Below are positions 32,202 through 45,788 of a stretch of DNA of 64,000 bases, piece after piece (the stretch's first letter is position 1; each line of letters opens with the position of its first letter). A model generated the notes under the pieces. The model worked only from the letters and a program-made list of their open reading frames with translations. It was not told the DNA's origin and ran no database searches. Position numbers and translations under genes: made by a program. Source of the DNA: Sutcliffiella horikoshii (GTDB lineage Bacteria; Bacillota; Bacilli; Bacillales; Bacillaceae_I); assembly GCA_001636495.1 (NCBI GenBank), contig KV440964.1:388666-452665 (forward strand), written 5' to 3'.

Positions 32202-33392
32202 TTACTCTTGGATAGTCGCTACTACGCCAGCGCCTACAGTACGTCCACCTTCACGAATAGAGAACTTAGTTCCTTCTTCGATAGCGATTGGAGAGATAAG
32301 TTCAACAGTCATCTCAACGTTGTCGCCAGGCATAACCATTTCTACGCCTTCAGGTAAGTTACAAATACCAGTTACGTCAGTTGTACGGAAGTAGAACTGA
32401 GGACGGTAGTTTGTGAAGAATGGAGTGTGACGTCCACCCTCTTCTTTAGACAATACATAAACTTCAGCTTTGAACTTTGTGTGTGGAGTGATTGTACCAG
32501 GCTTAGCTAATACTTGTCCACGTTGGATGTCGTCACGAGCAACCCCACGAAGAAGTGCACCGATGTTGTCTCCAGCTTCAGCATAGTCAAGAAGCTTACG
32601 GAACATTTCTACTCCAGTTACAGTAGTAGATTTAGGCTCTTCAGTTAAACCGATGATTTCGATAGTGTCACCAACTTTAACTTGTCCACGCTCAACACGT
32701 CCAGTAGCAACTGTTCCACGTCCAGTGATAGAGAATACGTCCTCAACTGGCATCATGAATGGCTTTTCAGTGTCACGAGTTGGAGTTGGGATGTAGTCAT
32801 CAACTGCAGCCATAAGCTCAACGATTCTTTCTTCCCACTCAGCGTCTCCTTCAAGAGCTTTAAGAGCAGAACCTTTGATTACAGGAACATCGTCTCCAGG
32901 GAAATCGTACTCAGAAAGAAGGTCACGAACTTCCATTTCAACTAATTCAAGTAATTCTTCGTCGTCTACCATGTCGCATTTGTTTAAGAATACTACAAGG
33001 TAAGGTACACCTACTTGACGAGAAAGAAGGATGTGCTCACGAGTTTGTGGCATTGGGCCGTCAGCAGCAGATACTACTAGGATTCCGCCGTCCATTTGAG
33101 CAGCACCAGTGATCATGTTTTTAACATAGTCAGCATGTCCTGGGCAGTCAACGTGCGCATAGTGACGAGATTCAGTTTCGTACTCAACGTGAGCTGTAGA
33201 AATTGTGATTCCACGCTCTCTTTCTTCTGGAGCAGCATCGATCATGTCGTATGCCATTGCAGCACCCTTACCGCTCTTCTTAGCAAGAACAGTTGTGATT
33301 GCAGCTGTTAAAGTTGTTTTACCGTGGTCAACGTGACCGATTGTACCGATATTTGCATGAGTCTTGGATCTATCGAATTTCTCTTTACCCAT
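32202..33392 (-). CDS. tuf: Elongation factor Tu
   Basis: This 396-aa GTPase delivers aminoacyl-tRNA to the ribosome. The G1 motif is GHVDHGKTT (19-27), with DCPGHADYV (G3) and NKCDMVDD (G4). The kirromycin and pulvomycin regions look wild type. The ATG follows AAGGAGGATA. It is the last gene of the str operon, 111 bp after fusA; the gap may hold an internal promoter but I see no strong pair. Confidence 0.99.
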   Translation of the reverse strand: MGKEKFDRSKTHANIGTIGHVDHGKTTLTAAITTVLAKKSGKGAAMAYDMIDAAPEERERGITISTAHVEYETESRHYAHVDCPGHADYVKNMITGAAQMDGGILVVSAADGPMPQTREHILLSRQVGVPYLVVFLNKCDMVDDEELLELVEMEVRDLLSEYDFPGDDVPVIKGSALKALEGDAEWEERIVELMAAVDDYIPTPTRDTEKPFMMPVEDVFSITGRGTVATGRVERGQVKVGDTIEIIGLTEEPKSTTVTGVEMFRKLLDYAEAGDNIGALLRGVARDDIQRGQVLAKPGTITPHTKFKAEVYVLSKEEGGRHTPFFTNYRPQFYFRTTDVTGICNLPEGVEMVMPGDNVEMTVELISPIAIEEGTKFSIREGGRTVGAGVVATIQE

Positions 33393-33503
33393 TGTTATAT
33401 CCTCCTTAGAATTTCATTAGTTTTTATTTTATATGTTGTTAACAAGTGATTTCCACTTATTAACCTACATACTATTTATAAAACAAGATTAGGTGAAAAT
33501 CAA

Positions 33504-35582
33504 TTATTCACCTTTATTTTTTTTGATGATTTCTTCAGAAATCGATTTTGGTACTTCTTCATAGTGATCGAAATGCATAGTGAACACTCCGCGTCCTTGT
33601 GTGTTAGAACGTAGGGATGTTGCATAACCAAACATTTCAGATAGTGGAACCATAGCGCGAACAACTTGAGCGTTACCGCGTGCTTCCATACCTTCTACAC
33701 GACCACGACGAGATGTAATACCACCCATGATATCTCCCATGTACTCTTCTGGAGTTACTACTTCAACTCTCATAACAGGCTCAAGGATTACTGGGTTACA
33801 CTTAGATACTGCATTTTTAAGAGCTAGAGAAGCAGCTACTTTAAACGCCATCTCAGAGGAGTCAACATCATGGTAAGAACCATCAACTAATGCAGCTTTC
33901 ACATCAATTAGTTGGTAACCAGCTAGTACACCGTTTTTCATAGAGTCTTCAAGACCAGCTTGAACAGCAGGTACGTACTCACGAGGTACTACTCCACCTA
34001 CGATTTTGTTTTCAAATTCAAAGCCTTTTCCTTCTTCGTTTGGTTCGAATTCGATCCAAACGTGTCCGAATTGACCACGTCCACCAGATTGACGAGCAAA
34101 TTTACCTTCAACCTTAGCAGATCCGCGGAACGTTTCACGGTATGCAACTTGAGGCGCACCAACGTTAGCTTCTACTTTGAATTCACGTCTCATACGGTCA
34201 ACCAAGATGTCAAGGTGAAGTTCACCCATACCAGCGATGATTGTTTGACCAGTTTCCTGATCTGTATGTGCACGGAAAGTAGGATCTTCTTCTTGTAGCT
34301 TTTGAAGAGCAGTTGTCATTTTATCTTGGTCAGCCTTGGATTTAGGCTCAACAGACAATTGGATAACCGGCTCTGGGAAGTCCATGGACTCCAAGATAAC
34401 TTGGTTTTTGTCGTCACATAGAGTGTCACCAGTAGTTGTATCTTTAAGACCAACTGCAGCAGCGATATCTCCGGAATAAACAACAGGAATCTCTTCACGG
34501 CTGTTTGCGTGCATTTGCAGGATACGTCCTACACGCTCACGCTTACCTTTTGTAGAGTTGATAACGTAAGATCCGGAGTTTAATGTACCAGAGTACACAC
34601 GGAAGAACGTTAATTTACCTACATAAGGGTCAGTCATAACTTTAAACGCTAGAGCCGCAAACGGGTTTTCGTCTCCAGGTTCACGAGTTACTTCCTCTTC
34701 TGTGTCAGGAATAATACCTTTGATTGAAGGTACATCTGTCGGCGCTGGAAGGTAATCGATAACAGCGTCAAGCATTAACTGAACACCTTTGTTTTTGAAT
34801 GCAGATCCACAGATTACTGGGTAGAAGTTAACGTCACAAGTACCTTTACGGATAGTAGCTTTCAACTCTTCAGTAGTAAGCTCTTCTCCTTCTAGGTATT
34901 TCATCATTAATTCTTCATCTAATTCTGCTACTGCTTCCACTAAGCGTTGACGATACTCGTCAGCTTTGTCTTTGTACTCAGCCGGAATTTCTTTCGCTTC
35001 AGAACGAGTACCTAGGTCGTCTTCGTAGAAGTATGCAACCATTTCTACTAAGTCGATGATACCTTCAAACTCATCTTCAGCTCCGATAGGAAGTTGAATT
35101 GGATGAGCATTAGCTTGAAGGCGGTCATGGATTGTTCCTACAGAATATAAGAAGTCTGCACCGATCTTGTCCATTTTGTTAACGAACACGATACGTGGAA
35201 CACCATAAGTTGTAGCTTGGCGCCAAACTGTTTCAGTTTGTGGTTCAACACCAGATTGTGCATCAAGAACTGCTACCGCACCATCAAGTACACGAAGGGA
35301 ACGTTCAACTTCAACAGTGAAGTCTACGTGACCAGGTGTATCGATAATGTTTACGCGGTGGCCTTTCCATTGAGCTGTTGTCGCAGCAGATGTGATCGTG
35401 ATTCCACGCTCTTGCTCCTGCTCCATCCAGTCCATTTGAGAAGCACCTTCATGAGTTTCACCGATTTTGTGAATACGTCCTGTGTAGAACAAAACACGCT
35501 CAGTTGTCGTTGTTTTACCAGCATCGATGTGAGCCATGATACCGATATTACGTGTTTTATCTAAGGAGAACTCTCTTGCCAT
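33504..35582 (-). CDS. fusA: Elongation factor G
   Basis: This 692-aa translocase GTPase has five domains. The G1 motif is [12 protein letters not shown] (17-28), G3 is DTPGHVDFT and G4 is NKMDKIGAD. The domain IV loop [18 protein letters not shown] is intact. The length equals that of B. subtilis EF-G. It lies between rpsG and tuf. Confidence 0.99.
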   Translation of the reverse strand: MAREFSLDKTRNIGIMAHIDAGKTTTTERVLFYTGRIHKIGETHEGASQMDWMEQEQERGITITSAATTAQWKGHRVNIIDTPGHVDFTVEVERSLRVLDGAVAVLDAQSGVEPQTETVWRQATTYGVPRIVFVNKMDKIGADFLYSVGTIHDRLQANAHPIQLPIGAEDEFEGIIDLVEMVAYFYEDDLGTRSEAKEIPAEYKDKADEYRQRLVEAVAELDEELMMKYLEGEELTTEELKATIRKGTCDVNFYPVICGSAFKNKGVQLMLDAVIDYLPAPTDVPSIKGIIPDTEEEVTREPGDENPFAALAFKVMTDPYVGKLTFFRVYSGTLNSGSYVINSTKGKRERVGRILQMHANSREEIPVVYSGDIAAAVGLKDTTTGDTLCDDKNQVILESMDFPEPVIQLSVEPKSKADQDKMTTALQKLQEEDPTFRAHTDQETGQTIIAGMGELHLDILVDRMRREFKVEANVGAPQVAYRETFRGSAKVEGKFARQSGGRGQFGHVWIEFEPNEEGKGFEFENKIVGGVVPREYVPAVQAGLEDSMKNGVLAGYQLIDVKAALVDGSYHDVDSSEMAFKVAASLALKNAVSKCNPVILEPVMRVEVVTPEEYMGDIMGGITSRRGRVEGMEARGNAQVVRAMVPLSEMFGYATSLRSNTQGRGVFTMHFDHYEEVPKSISEEIIKKNKGE

Positions 35583-35671
35583 AGTGTATTTCTCCTTCCT
35601 AAGTAACTAGATTTAATTTATACCTAAAGCTGTTAAGTACTTGTCTTAACAGCTCCAGATAGTATGTGATC

Positions 35672-36142
35672 TTACCAGCGGTAGTGAGCAAACGCTTTGT
35701 TTGCTTCCGCCATTTTGTGCATATCTTCACGCTTCTTAACAGACGCTCCAGTGTTGTTAGCAGCATCAAGGATTTCGTTAGCTAAGCGCTCTTCCATCGT
35801 TTTCTCTCCGCGAAGACGAGAGTAGTTAACTAGATAACGAAGTCCAAGTGTCGTACGACGATCTGGGCGCACCTCTACAGGTACTTGGTAGTTAGCTCCA
35901 CCTACACGACGTGCTCTTACTTCAAGAACAGGCATGATGTTTTTCATTGCTTGTTCGAACACTTCCATAGGTTCTTGTCCGGAACGCTCACCAACTAGTT
36001 TGAATGCGTTATAGATGATAGCTTGAGATTTTCCTCTCTTACCATCGATCATTAATTTATTTACAAGACGAGTTACTAATTTTGAGTTGTATAACGGATC
36101 TGGTAATACGTCTCTTTTTGCAACAGGGCCTTTACGTGGCAT
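35672..36142 (-). CDS. rpsG: 30S ribosomal protein S7
   Basis: This 156-aa assembly initiator of the 30S head has [20 protein letters not shown] and ends in [13 protein letters not shown]. In E. coli S7 represses the str operon. It is 49 bp downstream of rpsL. Confidence 0.98.
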   Translation of the reverse strand: MPRKGPVAKRDVLPDPLYNSKLVTRLVNKLMIDGKRGKSQAIIYNAFKLVGERSGQEPMEVFEQAMKNIMPVLEVRARRVGGANYQVPVEVRPDRRTTLGLRYLVNYSRLRGEKTMEERLANEILDAANNTGASVKKREDMHKMAEANKAFAHYRW

Positions 36143-36191
36143 ATTATTTTCCTCCTTTCGGGTAACTTAATGTTAAGCAGTATGAAGCTTA

Positions 36192-36638
<447 letters not shown>

Positions 36639-36716
36639 TTAAGACCACATATCCAGGTGGTTCATTTTTAGGTAAAAAACAAAGTCTTTGCGAATCTGCA
36701 CCCACAAAAACAGTTT

Positions 36717-36965
36717 TTAATGAATGATCGCAACAGCGGAGGCACCTACTTCAATCCCGCAAGCTTTTCCGAGTTTTTTCATCGAATCTACTTTTAAGAC
36801 TGGTATGTTGTGCTCATTGGCAGTTTGGACAACCTTCTGTGTGACAATCACATCAGCGTCTTCTGCAATGACGACCTCTTTTACTGTTCCGGATTTCAGC
36901 GCCTTCACTGTTTGTTTAGTACCAACAATGAAGGTGTTTGCCTGCATCACTTTTTCATAAGACAT
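36717..36965 (-). CDS. rplGB: L7Ae-family K-turn-binding protein, YbxF / RplGB type
   Basis: This 82-aa protein of the L7Ae/L30e family binds kink-turn [15 protein letters not shown] and [18 protein letters not shown] match B. subtilis YbxF as I remember it. I chose [11 protein letters not shown], eight bases after GGAGG, which gives the family length; an upstream in-frame start lies in the ribosome site. It is the first gene of the str transcript. Confidence 0.93.
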   Translation of the reverse strand: MSYEKVMQANTFIVGTKQTVKALKSGTVKEVVIAEDADVIVTQKVVQTANEHNIPVLKVDSMKKLGKACGIEVGASAVAIIH

Positions 36966-37008
36966 TAACATATCCTCCAAAGCAACAGGTTATATAAGCA
37001 CCTTTGCT

Positions 37009-37037
37009 ATATTACCATCTCTATTTTTGAATGTCAA
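37009..37037 (-). promoter_or_regulatory. Promoter of the str operon (rplGB-rpsL-rpsG-fusA-tuf)
   Basis: The minus strand carries a perfect -35 TTGACA (37037-37032), a 17-bp spacer and TAATAT (37014-37009) preceded by TGG, an extended -10. It lies between the rpoC terminator and rplGB. Confidence 0.75.
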
Positions 37038-37059
37038 CACTTTATCCAATAACATTGAA

Positions 37060-37088
37060 AAGATTGTCGGGGGCTGCCCGACAATCTT
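37060..37088 (-). terminator. Terminator of the rpoBC transcript
   Basis: On the minus strand AAGATTGTCGGG pairs exactly with CCCGACAATCTT, followed by a short TTTTC. The stem is very strong but the T-run is short, so some read-through into the str operon is possible. Confidence 0.75.
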
Positions 37089-37092
37089 CCCT

Positions 37093-40000
37093 TTATTCTA
37101 CTGTTACAGGTTCTTCCTGGCCAACTTCTTTCGTTAGATTGAATTTGCGGTAGCGGTTCATACCTGTACCAGCTGGAACTAGCTTACCAATGATAACATT
37201 CTCTTTAAGTCCTAGTAACTCGTCACGTTTTCCTTTGATTGCAGCGTCTGTTAAGACTCTTGTTGTTTCCTGGAAGGAAGCTGCAGACAAGAAGGAATCC
37301 GTTTCTAGAGATGCTTTTGTAATACCTAGTAATACAGGACGTCCCGTTGCAGGTGTTCTTCCTTCAAGAAGTACACGTTCGTTTGCATCAGTGAATTGGT
37401 GGACATCAAGCAGTGTTCCTGGTAGTACATCTGTATCACCAGCATCAATAACACGTACTTTACGTAGCATCTGGCGAACCATTACCTCTACGTGTTTATC
37501 CCCAATTTCTACCCCTTGCATACGGTATACTTTTTGAACTTCAAGCAATAGATACTCCTGTACAGAAACCATATCTTTCACTTTCAGTAGCTCTTTCGGA
37601 TCGATGGAACCTTCTGTTAGTTCCTGACCGCGTAATACTTCTGAATTCACGCCGACTTTCAGGCGACCTGTGTATGGTACTGCATAGTTTCTCGTTTCCA
37701 CTTCACCTTGAACAGTGATTTCCTGCTGACGATCGCGTCCTTCGTTGATAGCAGTTACAACACCATCAATTTCAGAGATGACCGCTTGACCTTTAGGGTT
37801 ACGCGCTTCGAATATCTCTTGGATACGCGGTAAACCTTGTGTAATATCGTCTCCTGCAACCCCACCTGTATGGAATGTACGCATCGTCAACTGAGTTCCC
37901 GGCTCACCGATAGATTGGGCAGCGATAATACCGACTGCTTCTCCTACCTCTACTTCTAAGCCAGTCGCAAGGTTGCGGCCGTAACATTTTTTACATACAC
38001 CATGACGAGTGTCACATGTGAATACAGAGCGGATCCAAACATCTTCCACGCCTGCTTCTACAATGGTTGTAGCAAGGTCTTCAGTAATTAAATCGTTACC
38101 AGCAACAAGAACTTCCCCGGTTTCAGGATGCTTTACAGCTTTTCTTGCATAACGGCCGACTAAACGCTCTTCTAATTTTTCTACCACTTCTGTACCATCT
38201 TTCAGAGAGGAGATGTGCAGACCGCGATCGGTTCCACAATCTATCTCACGGACGATAACATCCTGTGCCACGTCTACAAGACGACGAGTCAGGTAACCGG
38301 AATCGGCAGTTTTCAGTGCTGTATCGGCAAGACCTTTACGCGCACCGTGGGTAGAGATAAAGTATTCCAATACCGTCAGACCCTCACGGAAACTGGATTT
38401 GATCGGTAGTTCGATGATACGTCCAGATGGATTGGCCATCAGACCACGCATACCGGCTAACTGTGTAAAGTTGGACGCGTTACCACGGGCACCGGAATCA
38501 CTCATCATGAAGATATGGTTCAGGCGTGGCAAGGAAGCCATTAGCAACCCTTGGATCTTATCCTTCGCAGCACTCCAAATGGAGATAACGCGGTCATAAC
38601 GTTCTTCCTCTGTGATCAAACCACGACGGAATTGTTTAAGAACCGTATCAACTTTTGTTTGTGCTTCCACCAATATTTCATCTTTCTCTTTAAGAACCAC
38701 GATATCAGCTACACCAACTGTGATACCAGCTTTAGTAGAGTATCGGAATCCAAGGTTTTTCATGCGGTCAAGCATTTCAGATGTTTGTGTGATCTTGTAA
38801 CGTTTGAACACTTCCGCGATGATGTTACCAAGGATTTTCTTCTTAAACGGATCGATTAACTCTTGTGATTGTATCGCTTCTCTTACATTTGCACCTTTTT
38901 CTACAAAGTACTTCTCAGGAGTGTTTACTTCCAAGTTAAACTTTGTCGGTTCATTAATGTAAGGGAATGACGGCGGCAGGATTTCATTGAAAATCAACTT
39001 ACCTACAGTCGTAATAAGAAGCTTCTGTTTTTGTTCCTCAGTGAATGTTTCGTTATTTAAAGATCCGGCATAGACAGCTACACGTGTGTGCAAATGAACA
39101 AAACCGTTCGAGTAAGCAATAAGTGCTTCGTTCGTATCTTTGAATACCATCCCTTCACCTACAGCATTTTCACGCTCTAGTGTTAGGTAGTAGTTACCGA
39201 GTACCATATCCTGGGAAGGAGTTACAACAGGTTTTCCATCCTTAGGGTTAAGGATGTTTTGTGCAGCAAGCATCAAGATGCGAGCTTCAGCCTGTGCTTC
39301 AGCAGAAAGTGGTACGTGAACCGCCATTTGGTCACCGTCAAAGTCCGCGTTGTATGCTGTACATACAAGTGGATGCAGACGGATTGCGCGCCCTTCCACT
39401 AACGTAGGCTCAAATGCTTGGATACCCAGTCTGTGAAGTGTAGGTGCGCGGTTCAGTAATACTGGATGTTCCCTGATAACGGATTCCAATACGTCCCAAA
39501 CTTCTGGTTGTACACGTTCGATTTTGCGCTTCGCACTCTTGATGTTATGCGCAAGTCCACGTTCTACCAACTCTTTCATCACAAAAGGTTTGAATAGCTC
39601 AAGTGCCATTTCTTTTGGTAATCCACATTGGTACATTTTCAAGTTAGGTCCTACTACGATAACGGAACGACCAGAGTAGTCAACACGTTTTCCTAGTAAG
39701 TTCTGACGGAAACGACCTTGTTTCCCTTTCAACATGTGAGAAAGAGATTTCAATGGACGATTACCAGGTCCTGTTACCGGACGGCCACGACGACCATTGT
39801 CGATAAGTGCATCAACAGCTTCCTGTAACATACGTTTTTCATTCTGTACGATGATGCTTGGAGCACCAAGATCAAGAAGTCGTTTTAAACGGTTGTTACG
39901 GTTGATGACACGGCGATACAAGTCATTCAGGTCAGAAGTCGCAAAACGACCACCATCTAATTGGACCATTGGACGCAATTCAGGAGGGATGACCGGTAGC

Positions 40001-40689
40001 ACATCAAGGATCATCCAAGATGGTTCATTGCCGGAACCTCTGAAGGACTCCAATACTTCCAGACGCTTAATCGCTCTAGTACGACGTTGCCCTTGAGCAG
40101 TTTTAAGCTCTTCTTTCAGTGAATCCACTTCTTTTTCCAAGTCGATATCAAAAAGAAGCTTCTTGATTGCTTCTGCACCCATGGCTGCTTGGAATGTCTG
40201 GCCATACTTTTCACGGTATGCACGGAATTCCTTTTCAGAAAGCAGTTGCTTCTTCTCCAAAGGAGTGTCGCCAGTTTCTGTTACCACGTATGATGCAAAA
40301 TAAATGACTTCCTCTAGTGCACGAGGGGACATGTCAAGGACAAGACCCATGCGGCTAGGGATTCCTTTGAAATACCAGATGTGGGAAACAGGAGCAGCAA
40401 GTTCAATGTGACCCATACGTTCACGGCGGACTTTCGCTCTTGTTACTTCCACTCCACAGCGGTCACAAACGACGCCCTTATAACGGACGCGCTTGTATTT
40501 ACCACAGTGACATTCCCAGTCCTTTGTGGGACCGAAAATTCTTTCGCAGAATAACCCATCTTTTTCTGGCTTTAATGTACGATAGTTAATTGTCTCGGGC
40601 TTCTTGACTTCCCCGAAAGACCAGGATCTGATCTTGTCGGGAGAAGCAAGGCCTATCTTCATATATTCAAAATTATTAACATCTAGCAA
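37093..40689 (-). CDS. rpoC: RNA polymerase beta' subunit
   Basis: This 1198-aa protein matches B. subtilis RpoC in length. The N-terminal zinc site is C60, C62, C75, C78. The catalytic Mg motif [12 protein letters not shown] lies near residue 450. Bridge-helix and trigger-loop regions ([20 protein letters not shown]) are conserved. The ATG is 66 bp after the rpoB stop; the rpoB-rpoC pair is followed by a strong hairpin. Confidence 0.99.
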   Translation of the reverse strand: MLDVNNFEYMKIGLASPDKIRSWSFGEVKKPETINYRTLKPEKDGLFCERIFGPTKDWECHCGKYKRVRYKGVVCDRCGVEVTRAKVRRERMGHIELAAPVSHIWYFKGIPSRMGLVLDMSPRALEEVIYFASYVVTETGDTPLEKKQLLSEKEFRAYREKYGQTFQAAMGAEAIKKLLFDIDLEKEVDSLKEELKTAQGQRRTRAIKRLEVLESFRGSGNEPSWMILDVLPVIPPELRPMVQLDGGRFATSDLNDLYRRVINRNNRLKRLLDLGAPSIIVQNEKRMLQEAVDALIDNGRRGRPVTGPGNRPLKSLSHMLKGKQGRFRQNLLGKRVDYSGRSVIVVGPNLKMYQCGLPKEMALELFKPFVMKELVERGLAHNIKSAKRKIERVQPEVWDVLESVIREHPVLLNRAPTLHRLGIQAFEPTLVEGRAIRLHPLVCTAYNADFDGDQMAVHVPLSAEAQAEARILMLAAQNILNPKDGKPVVTPSQDMVLGNYYLTLERENAVGEGMVFKDTNEALIAYSNGFVHLHTRVAVYAGSLNNETFTEEQKQKLLITTVGKLIFNEILPPSFPYINEPTKFNLEVNTPEKYFVEKGANVREAIQSQELIDPFKKKILGNIIAEVFKRYKITQTSEMLDRMKNLGFRYSTKAGITVGVADIVVLKEKDEILVEAQTKVDTVLKQFRRGLITEEERYDRVISIWSAAKDKIQGLLMASLPRLNHIFMMSDSGARGNASNFTQLAGMRGLMANPSGRIIELPIKSSFREGLTVLEYFISTHGARKGLADTALKTADSGYLTRRLVDVAQDVIVREIDCGTDRGLHISSLKDGTEVVEKLEERLVGRYARKAVKHPETGEVLVAGNDLITEDLATTIVEAGVEDVWIRSVFTCDTRHGVCKKCYGRNLATGLEVEVGEAVGIIAAQSIGEPGTQLTMRTFHTGGVAGDDITQGLPRIQEIFEARNPKGQAVISEIDGVVTAINEGRDRQQEITVQGEVETRNYAVPYTGRLKVGVNSEVLRGQELTEGSIDPKELLKVKDMVSVQEYLLLEVQKVYRMQGVEIGDKHVEVMVRQMLRKVRVIDAGDTDVLPGTLLDVHQFTDANERVLLEGRTPATGRPVLLGITKASLETDSFLSAASFQETTRVLTDAAIKGKRDELLGLKENVIIGKLVPAGTGMNRYRKFNLTKEVGQEEPVTVE

Positions 40690-40755
40690 GGGGCCTACCT
40701 CCCTTATAATCTACAGGTTCTACCCAAATGCTTATCTTTAAAGTCCTGTTGGCCA

Positions 40756-43700
40756 TCAGTCTTTAGCGACAGTTTCTTTTACTTCTTCTACTTGATCAAG
40801 GGAAACACCTTCGGAAGATTGTTCTTCGTCTTCTTCTAGGTCTCTCATTTCAATCTCTTTTTCATCGCCGGAAAGGATTTTAACATCCATACCTAAACTC
40901 TGAAGTTCTTTGATTAATACTTTGAAAGATTCAGGTACACCCGGTTCAGGTACATTTTCACCTTTAACGATCGCCTCGTACGTTTTCACACGTCCTACTA
41001 CGTCATCGGATTTAACAGTCAGGATTTCTTGAAGTGTATAAGCGGCACCATAAGCCTCAAGTGCCCATACTTCCATCTCACCGAAACGCTGTCCACCGAA
41101 TTGCGCTTTACCGCCAAGTGGTTGCTGTGTAACAAGTGAGTATGGTCCAGTGGAACGCGCATGCAACTTGTCGTCAACCATGTGGGCAAGTTTGATCATG
41201 TACATGATCCCTACAGATACACGGCTGTCAAACGGTTCACCAGTTCTTCCGTCATAAAGCACTGTTTTCGCATCTCTTGCCATGCCAGCCTCTTCTAGTG
41301 TGCTCCAAACGTCTTCTTCACGCGCGCCATCAAAAACGGCGGAAGCAACGTGGATACCTAGTGTTCTAGCTGCCATTCCAAGGTGAAGCTCCAGTACTTG
41401 CCCGATGTTCATACGGGATGGAACCCCAAGTGGGTTTAACATGATGTCGATCGGCGTGCCGTCTGGAAGATAAGGCATATCTTCTTCCGGTAAGATACGG
41501 GAGATTACCCCTTTGTTACCATGTCGTCCGGCCATTTTATCACCTTCAGAAATTTTACGCTTCTGAACGATGTATGCACGAACCAATTGGTTAACGCCTG
41601 GTGGCAACTCGTCTCCGTCTTCACGGTTAAATACTTTTACATCAAGTACGATACCGCCACCACCGTGAGGAACTCTTAGTGATGTATCGCGTACTTCTCT
41701 TGCTTTTTCACCAAAGATTGCGTGTAATAGACGCTCTTCTGCAGTAAGTTCGGTAACCCCTTTAGGTGTTACTTTCCCTACTAATAGATCTCCGTCTTTC
41801 ACTTCCGCACCGACTCTGATGATTCCACGGTCGTCTAGGTTCTTAAGTGCATCTTCCCCGACATTCGGGATGTCACGTGTGATTTCCTCTGGTCCAAGTT
41901 TCGTGTCACGTGCTTCTGATTCATACTCTTCAATATGAATGGAAGTGTACACATCGTCTTTTACCAAACGCTCACTCATGATGATGGCATCCTCATAGTT
42001 ATAACCGTCCCATGTCATGAAGCCGACCATTACGTTACGGCCAAGTGCCAATTCACCTTTTTCCATGGATGGTCCATCTGCAAGGATTTCACCTTTTGTT
42101 ACAACGTCTCCAACGGAAACGATTGGACGCTGGTTATAGCAAGTTCCTTGGTTGGAACGAATGAATTTAAGCATTCTGTACTTATCAAGGTTGCCTTTTA
42201 CCTCTTGTCCGTCGACTTCTTCCATACGTCGCACCCAAACTTCACGAGCTTCTACGCGTTCTACAACACCTGGGTGTTTACAGATAACGGCAGCTCCGGA
42301 GTCTTTAGCGGATACGTGCTCCATCCCAGTACCAACAATCGGGGATTCCGGTTGCAATAATGGTACAGCTTGACGTTGCATGTTCGCTCCCATAAGAGCA
42401 CGGTTGGAGTCATCGTTTTCCAAGAAAGGAATACACGCTGTCGCAGCGGAAACAACCTGCTTAGGAGAAACGTCCATATAGTCAATTCTTTCACTAATAA
42501 CAACGGTGTTCTCTCCGCGGAAACGGGCAACGACGTTCTCATCAAGGAAAGTACCATCTTCACCAAGACGTGCGTTTGCTTGGGCTACTACATAATTATC
42601 TTCTTCATCTGCTGTAAGGTAATCGATTTGGTTTGTCACTCTACCCGTTTCAGGGTCTACTCTTCTGTAAGGAGTTTCAATGAAACCAAATTTATTTACT
42701 TTCGCAAAAGAAGAAAGGGAGTTGATCAATCCAATGTTTGGTCCCTCAGGAGTCTCGATCGGACACATACGGCCGTAGTGAGAGTAGTGAACGTCACGTA
42801 CTTCAAAGCCTGCACGTTCACGCGTTAAACCACCAGGTCCAAGCGCAGACAATCTACGTTTATGTGTTAGTTCAGCTAGTGGATTCGTTTGATCCATGAA
42901 CTGAGATAATTGAGAGCTTCCGAAGAACTCTTTAATAGATGCGATAACAGGTCTGATATTGATTAATTGTTGCGGAGTGATTGTGTTAGTGTCCTGAATG
43001 GACATTCTTTCACGCACTACACGCTCCATTCTTGATAGACCGATACGGAACTGGTTTTGAAGAAGTTCTCCAACAGAACGTAAACGACGGTTACCAAGGT
43101 GGTCGATATCATCTGTATCACCTACACCGTGAAGAAGGTCAAAGAAGTAACTGATGGAAGCAATGATATCCGCCGGAGCGATATTCTTTACCTTTTCTTC
43201 AATAAAACCGTTGCCTAAGACGACGATTTCCTTTTCGCCTTCTGCATCATTCGGTGCATATATCTTAATAGATTGCATTGGCACTTCATCTTCCACAACC
43301 CCGCCATGCGGATGGAAAGAAGTCAGTCCGATGCCGTCTTCAATGTTAGGTAGAATGCGGTCTAAAGTTCTACGATCTAACAGTGTGCCTTTTTCTACGA
43401 TAATTTCCCCTGTTTCAGGGTCTACAAGTGTTTCAGCGATACGTTGATTGAAAAGTCTGTTCTTGATATGAAGCTTTTTATTAATCTTGTATCTTCCAAC
43501 ACTTGCTAAATCATAGCGTTTAGGATCGAAAAATCTAGACTCTAATAAACTTTTCGCGTTTTCAACCGTAGGTGGCTCCCCAGGGCGTAAACGCTCATAT
43601 ATTTCTAGTAATGCCTTTTCGGTACTTTCTGTGTTATCCTTATCTAAAGTATTGCGCAGGTACTCGTTTTCACCAATAAGGTCAATGATTTCCTGGTCGG

Positions 43701-44307
43701 AACCGAATCCAAGAGCACGCAAAAGAACCGTTACTGGTAGTTTACGAGTACGATCTATACGAACATATACAACATCTTTAGCGTCGGTCTCGTATTCTAA
43801 CCAAGCACCACGGTTTGGAATAACAGTAGCCGAAAAGCCTTTTTTACCATTTTTATCTACTTTTCCGCTGTAATACACACTTGGAGAACGCACTAACTGA
43901 GATACAATAACACGTTCTGCACCATTAATAACGAACGTACCAGTATCCGTCATCAACGGGAAATCACCCATAAATACATCCTGGTCTTTTACTTCACCAG
44001 TTTCTTTGTTAATGAGACGAACCTTCACACGTAAAGGAGCTGAGTATGTAACATCTCTTTCCTTTGATTCTTCAACAGAATATTTAGGTTCCCCTAAGCT
44101 ATAATCGATGAATTCTAAAGATAGATTTCCTGTGAAGTCTTCAATAGGGGAAATGTCATGAAACATTTCTCTTAATCCCTCATCAAGGAACCATTGATAA
44201 GAAGATGTTTGAATCTCTATTAGATTTGGTAAATCTAATACTTCACTAATGCGAGCATAACTTCTGCGTTGGCGGTGTCGTCCGTATTGAACTAGTTGAC
44301 CTGTCAA
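40756..44307 (-). CDS. rpoB: RNA polymerase beta subunit
   Basis: This protein of about 1183 residues is the catalytic beta subunit. I chose the TTG giving (M)[15 protein letters not shown], because GAGGGGTGA lies about seven bases upstream and B. subtilis rpoB begins at the same residue with a TTG. The rifampicin region [20 protein letters not shown] appears wild type. The C-terminus has the acidic tail [12 protein letters not shown] that varies in Bacillus. Transcription starts from the promoter at 44572-44600 and possibly by read-through from rplL. Confidence 0.98.
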   Translation of the reverse strand: MTGQLVQYGRHRQRRSYARISEVLDLPNLIEIQTSSYQWFLDEGLREMFHDISPIEDFTGNLSLEFIDYSLGEPKYSVEESKERDVTYSAPLRVKVRLINKETGEVKDQDVFMGDFPLMTDTGTFVINGAERVIVSQLVRSPSVYYSGKVDKNGKKGFSATVIPNRGAWLEYETDAKDVVYVRIDRTRKLPVTVLLRALGFGSDQEIIDLIGENEYLRNTLDKDNTESTEKALLEIYERLRPGEPPTVENAKSLLESRFFDPKRYDLASVGRYKINKKLHIKNRLFNQRIAETLVDPETGEIIVEKGTLLDRRTLDRILPNIEDGIGLTSFHPHGGVVEDEVPMQSIKIYAPNDAEGEKEIVVLGNGFIEEKVKNIAPADIIASISYFFDLLHGVGDTDDIDHLGNRRLRSVGELLQNQFRIGLSRMERVVRERMSIQDTNTITPQQLINIRPVIASIKEFFGSSQLSQFMDQTNPLAELTHKRRLSALGPGGLTRERAGFEVRDVHYSHYGRMCPIETPEGPNIGLINSLSSFAKVNKFGFIETPYRRVDPETGRVTNQIDYLTADEEDNYVVAQANARLGEDGTFLDENVVARFRGENTVVISERIDYMDVSPKQVVSAATACIPFLENDDSNRALMGANMQRQAVPLLQPESPIVGTGMEHVSAKDSGAAVICKHPGVVERVEAREVWVRRMEEVDGQEVKGNLDKYRMLKFIRSNQGTCYNQRPIVSVGDVVTKGEILADGPSMEKGELALGRNVMVGFMTWDGYNYEDAIIMSERLVKDDVYTSIHIEEYESEARDTKLGPEEITRDIPNVGEDALKNLDDRGIIRVGAEVKDGDLLVGKVTPKGVTELTAEERLLHAIFGEKAREVRDTSLRVPHGGGGIVLDVKVFNREDGDELPPGVNQLVRAYIVQKRKISEGDKMAGRHGNKGVISRILPEEDMPYLPDGTPIDIMLNPLGVPSRMNIGQVLELHLGMAARTLGIHVASAVFDGAREEDVWSTLEEAGMARDAKTVLYDGRTGEPFDSRVSVGIMYMIKLAHMVDDKLHARSTGPYSLVTQQPLGGKAQFGGQRFGEMEVWALEAYGAAYTLQEILTVKSDDVVGRVKTYEAIVKGENVPEPGVPESFKVLIKELQSLGMDVKILSGDEKEIEMRDLEEDEEQSSEGVSLDQVEEVKETVAKD

Positions 44308-44571
44308 CTGATTCACCCCTCGTATCAAGCGTTATTAATAGTAGTTTAAAAAAATATAAACCACTCAAAGCCAAACATAAAAAAATATTCAACATGGAAA
44401 CAATACTGCATAAAGAATCCATGTTAAAAATAAAAAATGGTTTCAATACAGAAAACCACGTTTTTACAATCGCTCTATTGATTTTACTATCTTTTCCAAG
44501 CATACTAATTTTATACATGTAAAATACATAAAATTATTAGTGCTCAGGAAAATACATATTGGCATTAAACA

Positions 44572-44600
44572 ATGCTACCATAACAAAAAAACCAAGTCAA
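44572..44600 (-). promoter_or_regulatory. Promoter of rpoB-rpoC
   Basis: The minus strand carries -35 TTGACT (44600-44595), a 17-bp spacer and TAGCAT (44577-44572) preceded by TGG, an extended -10. The -35 overlaps the TGA stop of the upstream methyltransferase gene (44599-44597). The leader to rpoB is about 255 nt and AT rich; no clear riboswitch fold is seen in 44308-44571. Confidence 0.7.
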
Positions 44601-45199
44601 CCCTTTTTTGATTTGATGATGGAGTAGCCTTTTTTCTTCGTTACAACTTCCACTTCCTCAAACAACGCCTCTAGTTTTTCTATCGCGGAAGGAGCTCCCT
44701 GCTTTTTCTGGATCACAACCCACAGTTCTCCTTTTGGAGCCAAGTGCGTCCATGCTTTTTCCAGAATCTCATGCACCACTTTCTTTCCGGCGCGTATCGG
44801 AGGATTGGAAAGGATCGCTGCATAATCGGTAGCTGTTACTTTTTCATAGATATTACTAGTGAAAATAGAGACATTTTCCACTTTATTATTCGCAGCATTC
44901 TCTTTTGCAAGCTCGACCGCTCTTTCATTGACATCAATCATGTCCACTTGACGATTTAGGAATGATTTCGCAAGAGAAAGTCCGATCGGTCCATATCCGC
45001 AGCCAACATCCAACATTCGACCTTCCACTTCCGGTTCTTCAAACGCTTCTATGAGGACCCTTGAACCAAAGTCCACTTCTTTTTTTGAAAAAACACCAGT
45101 GTCGGTGGTGAAAGAAAAGTTATACCCTTTCAAATCAAAGTTCCATTGTTGACGGTTGCTTTCCGTGGATGGCTTGTTTGTATAATAATGATTCATCAT
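44597..45199 (-). CDS. Class I SAM-dependent methyltransferase, RsmC/YbxB type
   Basis: This 200-aa protein has the SAM-binding motif DVGCGYGPIG (about 63-72), motif II acidic residue in MIDVNERAVELA, and NPPIRAGKKV, the NPP motif of N2-guanine methyltransferases. The family is annotated as 16S rRNA guanine-N2 methyltransferase-like (RsmC, G1207), but it is the single-domain short form and the substrate in Firmicutes is not certain to me. ATG after AAGGAG. It lies between rplL and rpoB as in B. subtilis (ybxB). Confidence 0.9.
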   Translation of the reverse strand: MMNHYYTNKPSTESNRQQWNFDLKGYNFSFTTDTGVFSKKEVDFGSRVLIEAFEEPEVEGRMLDVGCGYGPIGLSLAKSFLNRQVDMIDVNERAVELAKENAANNKVENVSIFTSNIYEKVTATDYAAILSNPPIRAGKKVVHEILEKAWTHLAPKGELWVVIQKKQGAPSAIEKLEALFEEVEVVTKKKGYSIIKSKKG

Positions 45200-45314
45200 A
45201 TTTAGTCTCCTTATCCGAAAAGCTATTACTAACTTTTCAACAAATCAACTTCATATATTAGCACCCTTGAAAAAGACAGTAACCAAGCGGTCCTTACATC
45301 AAGTGTGGCACCGT

Positions 45315-45347
45315 TTAAAAAAAGCCCGCTAACACGTAGCGAGCTTT
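45315..45347 (-). terminator. Terminator after rplJ-rplL
   Basis: On the minus strand AAAGCTCGCTA pairs with TTAGCGGGCTTT and is followed by a run of T. It lies about 20 bp beyond the rplL stop and before the methyltransferase gene. Confidence 0.88.
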
Positions 45348-45365
45348 CCTTTTAAGAGCCTGTAA

Positions 45366-45725
45366 TTACTTAACTTCTACAGAAGCTCCAACTTCTTCAA
45401 GTTTAGCTTTGATTTCTTCAGCTTCTTCTTTAGCAATACCTTCTTTAAGAGCTTTAGGAGCGTTGTCTACAACTTCTTTAGCTTCTTTAAGACCAAGGCC
45501 AGTGATTTCACGTACTACTTTGATAACCTTGATTTTTTGTCCGCCAGCGCTAGCTAGGATTACATCAAATTCAGTTTGCTCAGCAGCAGCTTCAGTAGCA
45601 GCACCAGCAGCAGCTACAGGAGCAGCAGCAGTTACACCAAATTCTTCTTCGATTGCTTTTACTAGGTCGTTTAGTTCTAAAACAGTCATATTTTTAACCG
45701 CTTCAATGATTTTTTCGTGTGTCAT
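45366..45725 (-). CDS. rplL: 50S ribosomal protein L7/L12
   Basis: This 119-aa stalk protein recruits translational GTPases. It has the N-terminal dimerisation helix, an Ala-rich hinge ([14 protein letters not shown]) and the C-terminal domain with [20 protein letters not shown]. The gene is 63 bp downstream of rplJ; two transcripts are usual, giving the higher dosage of L12. Confidence 0.98.
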   Translation of the reverse strand: MTHEKIIEAVKNMTVLELNDLVKAIEEEFGVTAAAPVAAAGAATEAAAEQTEFDVILASAGGQKIKVIKVVREITGLGLKEAKEVVDNAPKALKEGIAKEEAEEIKAKLEEVGASVEVK

Positions 45726-45788
45726 TGTTAATTTCCTCCTTAGATATTATAAGTTTTTGTTTTTCTTACTTAACTTGCTAGATTAAAA

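Noticed and set aside
41935-42360. A 141-codon plus-strand ORF opposite rpoB
   Set aside because: It is antisense to a highly conserved gene, has no ribosome site and its codon pattern follows from the rpoB frame.
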